A DNA stretch of 64,000 bases. Origin: Polynucleobacter wuianus (GTDB taxonomy: Bacteria > Pseudomonadota > Gammaproteobacteria > Burkholderiales > Burkholderiaceae). Under the pieces are notes generated by a model. It had not been told where the DNA came from and made no database searches. It was given only the letters and a program-made list of their open reading frames with translations. The stretch lies in the NCBI RefSeq assembly GCF_001659725.1, contig NZ_CP015922.1, positions 682,001 to 746,000 of the forward strand, given 5' to 3'. Made by a program: the position numbers and the translations under genes. Position 1 is the first letter of the stretch. Every line of letters begins with the position of its first letter. Below are positions 1 to 7,858 of this stretch, one piece after another.

Positions 1-1
1 T

Positions 2-100
2 TGGATCATTCCAAACTTTTACTTTCATGTGACCACTGCGTACAACATTCTGCGCCACAACGGCGTAGAGATTGGTAAGTCTGACTTCCTAGGGGGTTAA
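2..100 (+). CDS. DUF1993-like protein, C-terminal end (5' truncated by window)
   Basis: Only the last 32 codons are inside the window, so the start is not visible. The frame reads a peptide containing PNFYFHVTTAYNILRHNG and ends in SDFLGG before TAA. This resembles the C-terminus of the DUF1993 family of small helical proteins, whose members usually end in a similar F-H-x-T-x-A-Y-x-I-L-R-x-x-G segment. The biochemical role of the family is not known to me. Confidence is limited by the short fragment. Confidence 0.55.
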   Translation, partial: WIIPNFYFHVTTAYNILRHNGVEIGKSDFLGG

Positions 101-245
101 GTAGCCATTACAATAGTGCCATGGAATATTTTTCAGAAATTATTGAGACCGTAAACCCTTGGCTCTTCCGAGTTAGTGTTTACCTCTCCAATGCATTTCT
201 GGATGACCCCGCAATACTGGCATTTGCTTTTTGCTAGACCCAAAT

Positions 246-286
246 AAAAAACCACCGCTTCGTTAAACTAGATTCGGTGGTTTTTT
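246..286. terminator. Bidirectional rho-independent terminator
   Basis: Arms 248-257 and 275-284 pair through ACCACCG/CGGTGGT with flanking A and T runs, so the hairpin has a T tract on either strand. It lies between the rightward DUF1993-like fragment and the leftward Bug receptor ending at 311, and can end transcription from both sides. Confidence 0.8.
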
Positions 287-310
287 ATTAAAGGTACAGA
301 GCAGCAAGAT

Positions 311-1261
311 TTATTTAATCATTCCTGCATTCTTAGCATCATCCATGGCCTGCGCTGTTTTCTCTTTCATGAAAGCAGGCATCTTTGCTAATGGCACATC
401 TACCAATACAAATCCAGACTCTTCTAGCTTCTTCTTGGTCTCAGGATCAGCATTGAGCTGCGCAAAGTAGTCAGACATCTTCTGCTGCAAGATCAGTGGG
501 GTGGATTTTGGTACTGCAACACCGCGATAGGCACCATCGACCCAGTTCAGACCTAGCTCTTTAAAGGTTGGCACATCGGGCAGAGCAGGGTTGCGCTTCT
601 CAGTAGCGATTGCCAGTGTGCGCACCTTACCTTTTTGCTGAATGGCTAATGGCAAGTAACCCATCGCGCCGTCAACGTGCATACCAATCAAAGCCGTAAT
701 CAAATCACCCGTACCTTTAAAAGGTACGTAATTAATTTTGACGCCAGCCAATTTATTTAAACGCTCCACTGCCATGTGGTTGGCTGAGAACTGGGCTGAG
801 CCTGCTAAAGACATCTTGCCGGGTTCTTTCTTGGCAGCGGCAATAAATTCTTGATAGGTCTTATAAGGGCTATCTGCAGAGACCATTAAGGCATCGGGCG
901 TGAAGTGATAGTAGTAGATCGCATTAATGTCTTCAGTCTTGTACTGAATACCTTCTTGTAAAGGTTGCAAGATCGTGTGCGGAATATTGACACCGACTAC
1001 CGTTGTGCCATCAGCAGGATAGGTATTGAGCGCGCTCCAGGCTAAAGCACCACCTGCACCTGCACGATTAATCACCACCATCGGCTGCTTATATTTCTTG
1101 GCAGAGATCTCTGCTTGATAGCGTGCCACTAAATCAGACTCGCCAGCAGGCGGGAAGGGGATGATGTACTGAATTGTTTTGTCTGGGAAGGGCTGTGCCT
1201 GAGCTGTGGATAGCAAACCGAATGCCAGCAGTGCAATGCTTAGTAGGCGAAGTATTTTCAT
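311..1261 (-). CDS. Bug/TctC-family periplasmic solute-binding protein
   Basis: A 316-residue tripartite tricarboxylate transporter (TTT) receptor of the Bug family, exported to the periplasm to bind small carboxylates. The signal peptide ends at about residue 22 (STAQA then QPFPDK). The first ligand loop is IPFPPAGESDLVAR at about residues 34-47, and the second is GSAQFSANH near residue 153. PYKTYQEFIAAAKK and VPTFKELGL are further family hallmarks. Its start overlaps the stop of the upstream dehydrogenase by 4 nt (ATGA), so the two are translationally coupled. No TctA or TctB membrane gene is nearby. The ligand may be tartrate or malate, judged only from its partner. Confidence 0.9.
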   Translation of the reverse strand: MKILRLLSIALLAFGLLSTAQAQPFPDKTIQYIIPFPPAGESDLVARYQAEISAKKYKQPMVVINRAGAGGALAWSALNTYPADGTTVVGVNIPHTILQPLQEGIQYKTEDINAIYYYHFTPDALMVSADSPYKTYQEFIAAAKKEPGKMSLAGSAQFSANHMAVERLNKLAGVKINYVPFKGTGDLITALIGMHVDGAMGYLPLAIQQKGKVRTLAIATEKRNPALPDVPTFKELGLNWVDGAYRGVAVPKSTPLILQQKMSDYFAQLNADPETKKKLEESGFVLVDVPLAKMPAFMKEKTAQAMDDAKNAGMIK

Positions 1262-2325
1262 TTGGAAATCTCCTCGATCACGGCATTGGTGACATCGCTC
1301 ATCATGGCAGTGCCACCTAAATCACGAGTATGCAACTTCGGATTGGCAGTCACTTTTTCAATGGCGGACATTAACTTAGCACCCAAGGCTTTTTGGCCTA
1401 AGAAGTCGAGCATCATGACGGCAGACCAGAAGGTGCCAATAGGATTGGCAAGACCTTTACCCATGATGTCAAAAGCAGAACCATGAATAGGTTCAAACAT
1501 CGAAGGGTAGCGACGCTCTGGATCAATATTGCCAGTCGGTGCAATGCCTAAGCTACCAGCTAATGCAGCAGCTAAGTCACTCAGTACATCGGCATGTAAG
1601 TTAGTCGCGACAATCGTATCTAAAGATTCTGGGCGATTGACCATGCGTGCGGTAGCAGCATCGACTAACTCTTTATCCCAAGTCACATCCGGAAAATCTT
1701 TAGCAACTTGCACGGCAATCTCATCCCACATCACCATGCCATGGCGTTGCGCATTGGATTTAGTAATGACGGTGAGATGCTTGCGAGGGCGGGATTGCGC
1801 TAGCTTAAAGGCATAGCGTTGTACACGCTCAACCCCAACGCGGGTCAAGATGCTCATATCGGAAGCCACTTCAATCGGATGGCCTTGATGTGCTCTACCG
1901 CCTAAGCCAGAGTATTCACCTTCGGAGTTTTCACGCACGATGACCCAATCGAGTTGATCGGGCTTGCAATTGCGCAGTGGCGTCTCAATACCAGGAAGAA
2001 TGCGGGTAGGGCGCACGTTTGCATATTGGTCAAAGCCTTGGCAAATCTTTAAACGCAATCCCCACAAAGTAATGTGATCTGGAATTTTGGGATCACCAGC
2101 TGAACCAAACAAGATGGCATCTTTAGATCGCAAAGGATCAAGACCATCTTCGGGCATCATGACGCCGTGTTTGCGGTAGTAGTCACCACCCCAATCAAAG
2201 TGTTCAAACTCAAAAGCAATTTCAGGATGTTTTTTGCTTAAGGCGTTTAACACCTTCTCGCATTCAGGAATTACTTCTTTGCCAATTCCATCGCCTGGAA
2301 TTGAAGCAATCTTAAACAGCGTCAT
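1258..2325 (-). CDS. Tartrate/D-malate dehydrogenase (isocitrate/isopropylmalate dehydrogenase family)
   Basis: About 355 residues. It has the IMDH-family start (ASIPGDGIGKEV), the substrate segment VRENSEGEYSGLGGR, the catalytic-lysine region VITKSNAQRHG, the metal-aspartate region ATNLHADVLSDLAA, and the nucleotide loop EPIHGSAFDIMGKG. The combination fits tartrate dehydrogenase/decarboxylase or D-malate dehydrogenase (TtuC/DmlA), NAD-dependent cytosolic enzymes giving oxaloglycolate/glycerate or pyruvate; sequence alone does not separate them. The frame is open upstream, but I chose ATG 2325 because GGGGGAG lies just before it and family members begin here. It is the first gene of a two-gene operon with the Bug receptor. 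Confidence 0.85.
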   Translation of the reverse strand: MTLFKIASIPGDGIGKEVIPECEKVLNALSKKHPEIAFEFEHFDWGGDYYRKHGVMMPEDGLDPLRSKDAILFGSAGDPKIPDHITLWGLRLKICQGFDQYANVRPTRILPGIETPLRNCKPDQLDWVIVRENSEGEYSGLGGRAHQGHPIEVASDMSILTRVGVERVQRYAFKLAQSRPRKHLTVITKSNAQRHGMVMWDEIAVQVAKDFPDVTWDKELVDAATARMVNRPESLDTIVATNLHADVLSDLAAALAGSLGIAPTGNIDPERRYPSMFEPIHGSAFDIMGKGLANPIGTFWSAVMMLDFLGQKALGAKLMSAIEKVTANPKLHTRDLGGTAMMSDVTNAVIEEISK

Positions 2326-2380
2326 TTGTCTCCCCCACCGTGATCGGTTGTATCGGAATGCCAGTAAATTGCTAGACCTA

Positions 2381-2402
2381 TTATGGGGGTGCTTCCCCAT
2401 AA
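2381..2402. repeat. 8-bp inverted repeat upstream of the dehydrogenase/Bug operon
   Basis: TTATGGGG at 2381-2388 and CCCCATAA at 2395-2402 form a perfect 8-bp inverted repeat with a 6-nt centre. It is 56 bp upstream of the chosen dehydrogenase start, in its leader or promoter region. It has no T run on the downstream side for either strand, so an operator or a leader hairpin is likelier than a terminator. No regulator gene lies beside it. Confidence 0.35.
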
Positions 2403-2517
2403 AAACAGACTCTAAGGCTTGGGGTTTATGAGTAGACGGGCCCTCTAAAAGCCCCCCAAAACACCCCTTAAAGCATCAAAACAACAAAAACACTCCCATT
2501 TTTGCGGTTTTTACATA

Positions 2518-2537
2518 TACTGTATAAACATACAGTA
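2518..2537. promoter_or_regulatory. LexA (SOS) box controlling umuDC
   Basis: The site TACTGTATAAACATACAGTA matches the enterobacterial SOS consensus, CTGT-N8-ACAG with symmetric TA flanks. It ends 5 bp before the first umuD ATG and overlaps a plausible promoter (TTGCGG at 2502-2507, TATAAA at 2523-2528, 15-bp spacer). LexA binding here would block transcription until DNA damage triggers RecA-assisted LexA cleavage. Confidence 0.9.
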
Positions 2538-2542
2538 TATTA

Positions 2543-3046
2543 ATGACTATGACGCAAGAAATGATCTCCCCAAAATTAACTCTAAGCCAGGCACCACAAG
2601 CCTTGGCAGGTCATTTTGCCGCCTATGAGCTCAAGCTTTTAAGTCACCGGATTTCAGCAGGATTTCCCAGTCCGGCGGCAGATTACGCTGAGGATGGCCT
2701 AGATTTGAACCATTATCTGGTCCAAAACAAGCCAGCGACCTTCATGTTCACCGTGAAGGGGGATTCGATGTTGGGCGCGGGCATTTGTGACGGCGACAAG
2801 GTGGTTGTCGATAAAGCCCTCAAGCCAAAACATAAAGACATCGTTGTAGCGGTAGTCGATGGTGAGTACACCATTAAACGCCTTTATCAATTGCGTGGCC
2901 GCATTGAATTGCAACCCGAAAATCCTAGCTATCAACCCATCACTTTTAGTGAGGGTAGTGAATTGCAAATCTGGGGTGTCGTGGTTGGCGTAGTGCGCAA
3001 GTACAGCAATGCGAGCACAAGATATGGCAAAGGCAATAAATCATGA
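2543..3046 (+). CDS. umuD: UmuD-like S24-family autoprotease, DNA polymerase V accessory subunit
   Basis: 167 residues. UmuD is cleaved to UmuD', which binds UmuC as translesion polymerase V. The processing site is Ala39-Gly40 in SAGFPSPAADY, where E. coli has Cys-Gly. The catalytic dyad is Ser75 in KGDSMLGAG and Lys112 in YTIKRL. The N-terminus is longer than that of E. coli UmuD (139 residues). No clear ribosome site precedes ATG 2543, which lies only 5 bp after the LexA box, so the message is nearly leaderless or translation starts at ATG 2549 or 2561. It overlaps umuC by 4 nt. Confidence 0.92.
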   Translation: MTMTQEMISPKLTLSQAPQALAGHFAAYELKLLSHRISAGFPSPAADYAEDGLDLNHYLVQNKPATFMFTVKGDSMLGAGICDGDKVVVDKALKPKHKDIVVAVVDGEYTIKRLYQLRGRIELQPENPSYQPITFSEGSELQIWGVVVGVVRKYSNASTRYGKGNKS

Positions 3047-4335
3047 ACCCATTATTTGCGCTCGTTGACGTGAACAACTTCTACGTTTCTTGCGAGAGAG
3101 TGTTTCAGCCAAAGTTAGAAGAAGTGCCGATGGTGGTGCTATCCAATAACGATGGTTGCGCTGTAGCGCGTAGCGCTGAGGTCAAAGCACTTGGCGTGAA
3201 GATGGGTACACCTTGGTTTCAGATGGAAGCACTTGCCAGAAAGCATGGCATTCAAGCCTACTCATCAAACTACACCTTATATGGTGATATGAGTAACCGT
3301 GTAGTCCAGGTATTACGGGGCTTTACGCCTAATCTGGAGGTCTACAGTATTGATGAGAGCTTCTTACAAATCGAGACGGTCTTAAAGCAATATCAAGATA
3401 CGATCGAGCTAGGTCAAGGTATTCGGCAAAAAGTCAAAGACATTACTGGCTTGCCAGTATGTGTTGGTATTGGCGCAAGCAAGACCTTGGCTAAGCTAGC
3501 GAATCACTTAGCTAAAAAATACAAACAGTTCTCTGGTGTATGTGATGTCAATGTCATGAGTAAAGAAGAGCTCTATCAATGGATGAGTGAGACGGAGGTA
3601 GGGGAAGTGTGGGGCGTTGGTAGACAAATTGCCAAAAAACTCAAAGCCCAAGATATTCATAGTGTGTTTGATCTCTTACAAGCATCACCACAGGCTATGC
3701 GTCAAGAGTTTGGCGTGGTGATGGAACGCCTCTGTTATGAGTTGCGTGGAACTTCTTGCCTCAAGTTAGAAGAAGTGGCGCCAGCTAAGCAACAAATCAT
3801 TGCCTCGCGTAGCTTTGGCAAGCTGGTTACCAGCCAAGCAGAGCTTGCGCAATCGGTTGCCACCCACGCAGCACGGGCCGCAGAGAAACTCAGAAGCCAA
3901 GACAGTGTGACGGGCGCCCTGACGGTGTTTATTCAAACAAACCCATTTAAGCAGCATGAGCCACAGCATCATCAAAGCATCACTATTCCATTAACAGATG
4001 CAAGCGATAACACGCTGACATTAACCAACGCGGCCTTAGCAGGTCTTAAGCAAATCTATCAACCAAACTTTCGTTACAAGAAGGCGGGAGTCATTCTCAA
4101 TCTCATTAGCGATAAGCCAACGATTCAGCAATCGCTCTTTGAGGATGTGGAAAGCAAAGGCAAGTCAGCCAGCCTGATGAAAGCGGTAGATGTAATCAAT
4201 ACCCGCTTTGGTAATGCCGTGATCAGATCTGCAGCGGCTGGTACCAATAGTACTAAAGAAGTTTGGCAAATGAGATCTAACAATAAATCACCGAACTACA
4301 CCACCAAGTGGGATGAGTTACCGGTGGCGAGATAA
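3043..4335 (+). CDS. umuC: UmuC-like Y-family DNA polymerase V catalytic subunit
   Basis: 430 residues, close to the 422 of E. coli UmuC. The N-terminal palm carries the metal-binding start FALVDVNNFYVSCERVF and the catalytic YSIDESFL motif near residue 103. ASKTLAKLANHLAKK in the thumb/HhH area and WGVGRQIAKKL are typical of the family, and the little-finger domain follows to about residue 360. It inserts nucleotides opposite lesions, with UmuD' and RecA. The ATGA overlap with umuD and the shared LexA box make this a damage-inducible operon. No truncation is visible. Confidence 0.95.
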   Translation: MNPLFALVDVNNFYVSCERVFQPKLEEVPMVVLSNNDGCAVARSAEVKALGVKMGTPWFQMEALARKHGIQAYSSNYTLYGDMSNRVVQVLRGFTPNLEVYSIDESFLQIETVLKQYQDTIELGQGIRQKVKDITGLPVCVGIGASKTLAKLANHLAKKYKQFSGVCDVNVMSKEELYQWMSETEVGEVWGVGRQIAKKLKAQDIHSVFDLLQASPQAMRQEFGVVMERLCYELRGTSCLKLEEVAPAKQQIIASRSFGKLVTSQAELAQSVATHAARAAEKLRSQDSVTGALTVFIQTNPFKQHEPQHHQSITIPLTDASDNTLTLTNAALAGLKQIYQPNFRYKKAGVILNLISDKPTIQQSLFEDVESKGKSASLMKAVDVINTRFGNAVIRSAAAGTNSTKEVWQMRSNNKSPNYTTKWDELPVAR

Positions 4336-4390
4336 GTAAGGAAGCAAGGAAACATATGAAAAACAACACCAAGCAGCACTATTTTTCACT

Positions 4391-4410
4391 AGCTCATTTG
4401 ATGAGCTTTT
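4391..4410 (+). terminator. Weak hairpin after umuC (possible terminator)
   Basis: AGCTCA at 4391-4396 and TGAGCT at 4402-4407 pair around a 5-nt loop, and T residues continue to 4410. It is 56 bp after the umuC stop. An 18-codon reading frame (ATG 4356, after AAGGA) ends inside it; I do not call that a gene. A short 6-bp stem and short T run make termination only weakly supported. Confidence 0.35.
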
Positions 4411-4478
4411 GACCCACTAACCTTAATACATAGCAGTAATAAATAGCAAATCAGCAATAGCAAACCAGGAGAAAATAA

Positions 4479-4622
4479 ATGAACACATTAAGCAACTTGA
4501 TGAATAACTTTAACGGCATCTCATTGGCAGTGATCATGGTCCTGTCTTACTGCGCAGTGTTGAAAAACACCAAGCGTCATGAGAGTGAAACAAGACAAGG
4601 ATTTAATCGTCGCTATCAGTAA
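4479..4622 (+). CDS. Small hypothetical membrane protein (47 aa)
   Basis: A 47-codon frame, preceded by AGGAGA at 4467-4472 at good spacing. Residues 13-28 (GISLAVIMVLSYCAVL) are hydrophobic and could form one membrane span. A polar, basic tail follows (KNTKRHESETRQGF). It has no recognised family. A strong hairpin at 4667-4700 follows it. Spacing from umuC (143 bp) suggests its own transcript, but I cannot identify its promoter. Support rests on the ribosome site, the clean composition and the downstream hairpin. Confidence 0.5.
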   Translation: MNTLSNLMNNFNGISLAVIMVLSYCAVLKNTKRHESETRQGFNRRYQ

Positions 4623-4666
4623 AGAATTGGTAGTAGCAGTAAATCGCAGTAGGTTTAAAAAGTAGG

Positions 4667-4701
4667 AGGGAATAAGGAAATCACGGATTCCTTATTCCCT
4701 T
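4667..4701 (+). terminator. 13-bp perfect hairpin, probable terminator
   Basis: Arms 4667-4679 (AGGGAATAAGGAA) and 4688-4700 (TTCCTTATTCCCT) are exactly complementary with an 8-nt loop. TGCTCTTTT follows, an imperfect T tract. It sits between the small membrane ORF and the next Bug gene and probably separates their transcripts. Confidence 0.6.
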
Positions 4702-4751
4702 GCTCTTTTGGGGTGGCCAAAGCTAACTATATTAAGATGGATAGAAACCTC

Positions 4752-5732
4752 ATGAGAAAGCTAAAAATGACATTACTCAAAATTGCCCTATCAGTTATTT
4801 GTATCTTGATTGGCGGCTCAGCATTTGCCGCAGATCCTTGGCCAAATCATCCGATCAAGTTCGTCGTAGGCTTTGGACCTGGGGGCGCAAATGACTTGGT
4901 TGCGCGCGCAGTTGCTGAGGGTGTAAGCAAGCAATTGGGCCAACCAGTGATTGTTGAAAATAAACCGGGGGCCGGTTCGGTGCTAGGTGCTGACTATGTA
5001 GCTAAGAGTGCGCCTGATGGTTATACATTTTATGTCTCTGCTGCTGGTGGTGTAGTGACCATCCCGATGCTTCGCAGCAATATGCCTTACAAAATTGACG
5101 ACTTAGTACCTGTTGGCATGATGGCAGTAAGTCCATCAATCATCGTAGTTAATAGTGATTCACCGATTCAGAACTTTAAAGACCTACTTGCAAAAGCCAA
5201 AGGCAAACCAGGCGTAACATTTGCAACTGCAGGCTCTGGTAGCACACCACACTTTGTTGCTGAAATGCTCAAGATGTACGCGGGCGGGGGTAATTATGAA
5301 ATTATTCCTTACAAAAGTGGATCCGAAGGTATGTTTGCCGTGGTATCTAAGCAAGTTGATGCTACATCGGAGGCCAGCGTAGTGGTGCTTCCGCAAATTG
5401 AAGGTGGCAAGCTCAGACCATTGGCCTCTACTTGGAATAAACGCATTACCCGTTTACCAAATGTGCCAACGACAAAAGAGTTAGGTTATCCAAACATCTT
5501 TATTGGCCACTGGGCAGGCCTCTTTGCGCCTAAAGGCACATCACCTGAAATCATCTCCAAGATGAATGGAGCAATTCAGGCAGCATTAGATACCAATGCA
5601 CTTAAATCTCGCTTAATTCCACAAGGGATTGAACCAGCGCCTGGCTCACAAGCAGACTTCATCAAATTCTTAAATGAAGAAAGAAAACGTCTGCAGCCAA
5701 TTGTGAAGAGTGCCAATATGAAGGATGAGTAA
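4752..5732 (+). CDS. Bug/TctC-family periplasmic solute-binding protein
   Basis: TTT-type receptor of about 326 residues. The frame is open from a GTG at 4713, but the signal peptide fits a start at ATG 4752 (MRKLKMTLLK) or ATG 4770 (MTLLKIALSV); neither has a strong ribosome site. Cleavage is expected after GGSAFA, before ADPWPNHPIK. Ligand loops are GFGPGGANDLVAR and GSGSTPHFVAEM. PDGYTF, IPYKSGSEG and NVPTTKELGY are family hallmarks. It stands alone, without transporter membrane genes or a catabolic neighbour, so the ligand cannot be guessed. A shared hairpin terminator follows at 5768-5793. Confidence 0.88.
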   Translation: MRKLKMTLLKIALSVICILIGGSAFAADPWPNHPIKFVVGFGPGGANDLVARAVAEGVSKQLGQPVIVENKPGAGSVLGADYVAKSAPDGYTFYVSAAGGVVTIPMLRSNMPYKIDDLVPVGMMAVSPSIIVVNSDSPIQNFKDLLAKAKGKPGVTFATAGSGSTPHFVAEMLKMYAGGGNYEIIPYKSGSEGMFAVVSKQVDATSEASVVVLPQIEGGKLRPLASTWNKRITRLPNVPTTKELGYPNIFIGHWAGLFAPKGTSPEIISKMNGAIQAALDTNALKSRLIPQGIEPAPGSQADFIKFLNEERKRLQPIVKSANMKDE

Positions 5733-5767
5733 GGTAATTACCTAATAATATTCATGGTATCTAGAAA

Positions 5768-5798
5768 ATAAAGCGAGAGTAATCTCGCTTTATTGTTT
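5768..5798. terminator. Bidirectional terminator between convergent genes
   Basis: Arms 5768-5778 (ATAAAGCGAGA) and 5783-5793 (TCTCGCTTTAT) give an 11-bp stem with a GTAA loop, followed by TGTTTT. It lies between the rightward Bug gene and the leftward MFS gene, and the MFS stop codon at 5790-5792 falls inside the right arm. Confidence 0.8.
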
Positions 5799-7397
5799 TA
5801 ATTGCGTCGCAATTCGTCTAGTGAGTTTGGGTGGACTAGAATCAATATGCAGGCGATGACGTTCTTCTTGCATGGCTAAATCATCTGCAGTGAATCGATC
5901 AAAGCGCCTAAGGTAGTCGGCCCAAGTTTCAAATACGAAATACTCTAAAAATTTTCCAGCATGCTCAGCGTCTTCAAATAGGCTCCAAGAAAGAGCGCCT
6001 TGTTTTAAACGTGAGCGCCTTGTTTTGGCCATGAGTTTTCTAAAGACATCAGCTTGCTCTTTGCGAATGTGATATTCAATGGAAATCATCACCGGCCCTT
6101 CGTGAGGATCAATATCTCTTGAGGGGTGGGGTCTCTCGATAGGGCAAACAGGCGATAGGTCTTCTGCTTCATGACCATGAATGCGGTGTTTGCGAATCAG
6201 GAGCAATGCAAGGATTCCAAAGATTGCACTTGCTACTACGCCAGTAGTGACGTCAGTAGAGTTGGTAATCTTTCCCCATACAAAAGCCCCAAGTGCGCTA
6301 CCGCCCATCAGACTCATCTGGTAGAAAGACATGCCTCGCGCTCTAATCCAGTTTGGTAAAGAGAGCTGAGAGGCTGTGCTGAGTGTATTGCCAACACTAA
6401 ACCAGGACATACCGCTTAAAACCATGATCGGGGCTGCGTACCAAAGATTTGGCACAAGCACTACCCCTGCAGAGCTAATGGAAAGGAAGATAATTCCAAA
6501 GCTTGCCATCTGTTGAGGCGTAAATTTATCGCGTAAGTAGTTCAATTGAGAGCCAACAATGATGGCGCCAAACCCTAAGCAGGACAGCAGTAGGGTAAAT
6601 GTATTTGCATCTCCATCAAAATGGGATTTTGCGATGACTGGCAATAAGGCAAGCAGACTAGAAGACTGCATATAGAACAAAAATGACCGAATCAAAATCG
6701 ATCGCATCGGTTTTGATTGGCGAACATATTGCGCACCCACGCGCATAGCGCCAAAGAAGCGCTCGCCCGGAAGGGTGGAAATGTAGCTCTCATTCTTCCA
6801 GCGCAGCACTATCGTCGTCATCGCTAATGACAGCACCATGTTTAAGGCAAAGACGTATTCAGTGCCAATTCCAGCAATGATGAGACCTGCAATCAATGGG
6901 CCCAAAATGCGCGAGGCATTCATGGCGATCGAATTAAGACCTAAGGCTAAATGTAAGTTGTCGCGCGGAACTAAGTCAGGAACAATCGCAGCATAAACAG
7001 GCCATCGCATTGCAAGACCCACACCATTGATAAATGTCAGTAGCAATAAAAAAATGGGATTCAGTAAGTTAAATACAGAAGACACAAACAAGAGGGTTGC
7101 ATTAATAGCAAGCCATAGCTGCGTAAAGACTAAAAAATGTTTTCGATTCAGAATATCTGCAAGCGCTCCGCTAGGAAGCCCAAGTAGAAGAACAGGTAAA
7201 TTTGCAGCAGTTTGTACAAGGGCAATTAATGTTGCCGAAGTGGTTAAGGATGTCATCATCCATGCTGCAGCTACATCGTTGGTGTACATGCAGACGTTGG
7301 CTACTAGCCAAGTAGTCCAAAGCGCACGAAATACGGGAATTTTTAAGGGCGTAAGCCACAAAGGAATTCTGGAAGGTAGCAGGGGTGGGGTACTCAT
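5790..7397 (-). CDS. MFS_3-type major facilitator transporter with soluble C-terminal domain
   Basis: About 535 residues from ATG 7397 (MSTPPLLPSR); the frame also reads from a TTG at 7415. The first 400 residues form the hydrophobic MFS core, with FALWTTW-like start PVFRALWTTWLVANV, GLPSGALADILNRK between helices 2 and 3, and GARMSFYQMSLMGGSALG-like helices later. The last 120 residues are soluble and include MISIEYHIRKEQADVFRK, typical of the MFS_3 (DUF894) group related to EntS exporters, where a ferredoxin-like domain follows the transporter. It is the third gene after garD and the GlcG-like gene. It may move aldarates or a by-product; direction of transport is not shown. Its ribosome site lies in the hairpin 7410-7434. 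Confidence 0.82.
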   Translation of the reverse strand: MSTPPLLPSRIPLWLTPLKIPVFRALWTTWLVANVCMYTNDVAAAWMMTSLTTSATLIALVQTAANLPVLLLGLPSGALADILNRKHFLVFTQLWLAINATLLFVSSVFNLLNPIFLLLLTFINGVGLAMRWPVYAAIVPDLVPRDNLHLALGLNSIAMNASRILGPLIAGLIIAGIGTEYVFALNMVLSLAMTTIVLRWKNESYISTLPGERFFGAMRVGAQYVRQSKPMRSILIRSFLFYMQSSSLLALLPVIAKSHFDGDANTFTLLLSCLGFGAIIVGSQLNYLRDKFTPQQMASFGIIFLSISSAGVVLVPNLWYAAPIMVLSGMSWFSVGNTLSTASQLSLPNWIRARGMSFYQMSLMGGSALGAFVWGKITNSTDVTTGVVASAIFGILALLLIRKHRIHGHEAEDLSPVCPIERPHPSRDIDPHEGPVMISIEYHIRKEQADVFRKLMAKTRRSRLKQGALSWSLFEDAEHAGKFLEYFVFETWADYLRRFDRFTADDLAMQEERHRLHIDSSPPKLTRRIATQLKQ

Positions 7398-7409
7398 TGC
7401 TACATTATT

Positions 7410-7434
7410 CCTCAATCTTGCATATTGATTGAGG
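7410..7434 (-). promoter_or_regulatory. Hairpin that buries the MFS ribosome-binding site
   Basis: CCTCAATC at 7410-7417 and GATTGAGG at 7427-7434 form a perfect 8-bp stem with a 9-nt loop. On the minus-strand transcript the 3' arm carries the only purine-rich ribosome site (GAGGA) before ATG 7397, while the 5' arm begins 9 nt after the upstream stop codon. Translation of the transporter may therefore depend on ribosomes or a factor opening the hairpin. Confidence 0.45.
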
Positions 7435-7443
7435 ACCCCCTCA

Positions 7444-7851
7444 TTAAAGAATGGCTGCGATTCCTGCTTTGGCAGTATTACTATCTTCCATATTCTTTAC
7501 GCCGGATACCCCAACAGCTCCAACGGTATGCCCATCGATCACAATATTGACCCCACCCTCTAGCATCATAGAGAGGTGTGGCACTGACAAAAAAGCTTGT
7601 CGACCCTGGTTAATCATTTCCTCGTAAACCAAGGTTTCGCGTCTACCCATTGCTGCAGTCCTTGCTTTCTCTTGTGCAAAATAAGAAGAAAGCGGCTGAC
7701 AACCATCACGGCGAATTAGCCCAAGAAGATGCCCGCCGTCATCGCAAACTGCTATTGCAACAATATGACCTTTTTCACTCGCATATTGATCTGCGGCATC
7801 TAGGATCTTTTGCACATCAACTTGTTTTAAGTAAGGTTTGCTGGGTAGCAT
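7444..7851 (-). CDS. GlcG/HbpS-family protein (DUF336)
   Basis: 135 residues, the usual length for the family, whose members include GlcG of glycolate loci and the haem-binding HbpS. Typical segments are AICDDGGHLLGLIRRDG-like (near residue 36), AQEKARTAAMGRRE and the C-terminal GHTVGAVGVSGV. No signal peptide is evident, so it is probably cytosolic. Its molecular role in aldarate or glycolate loci is unclear to me. It starts 7 nt after the garD stop and precedes the MFS gene, which makes a garD-glcG-like-MFS operon likely. The ribosome site is weak, consistent with coupling to garD. Confidence 0.85.
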   Translation of the reverse strand: MLPSKPYLKQVDVQKILDAADQYASEKGHIVAIAVCDDGGHLLGLIRRDGCQPLSSYFAQEKARTAAMGRRETLVYEEMINQGRQAFLSVPHLSMMLEGGVNIVIDGHTVGAVGVSGVKNMEDSNTAKAGIAAIL

Positions 7852-7858
7852 ACTGATC

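Noticed and set aside
121..237. 38-codon frame from ATG 121
   Set aside because: No ribosome site and no recognisable family; hydrophobic composition alone is weak support.
4356..4412. 18-codon frame after umuC with AAGGA before it
   Set aside because: Too short, and it ends inside a hairpin; it could be a leader peptide but nothing downstream supports attenuation.
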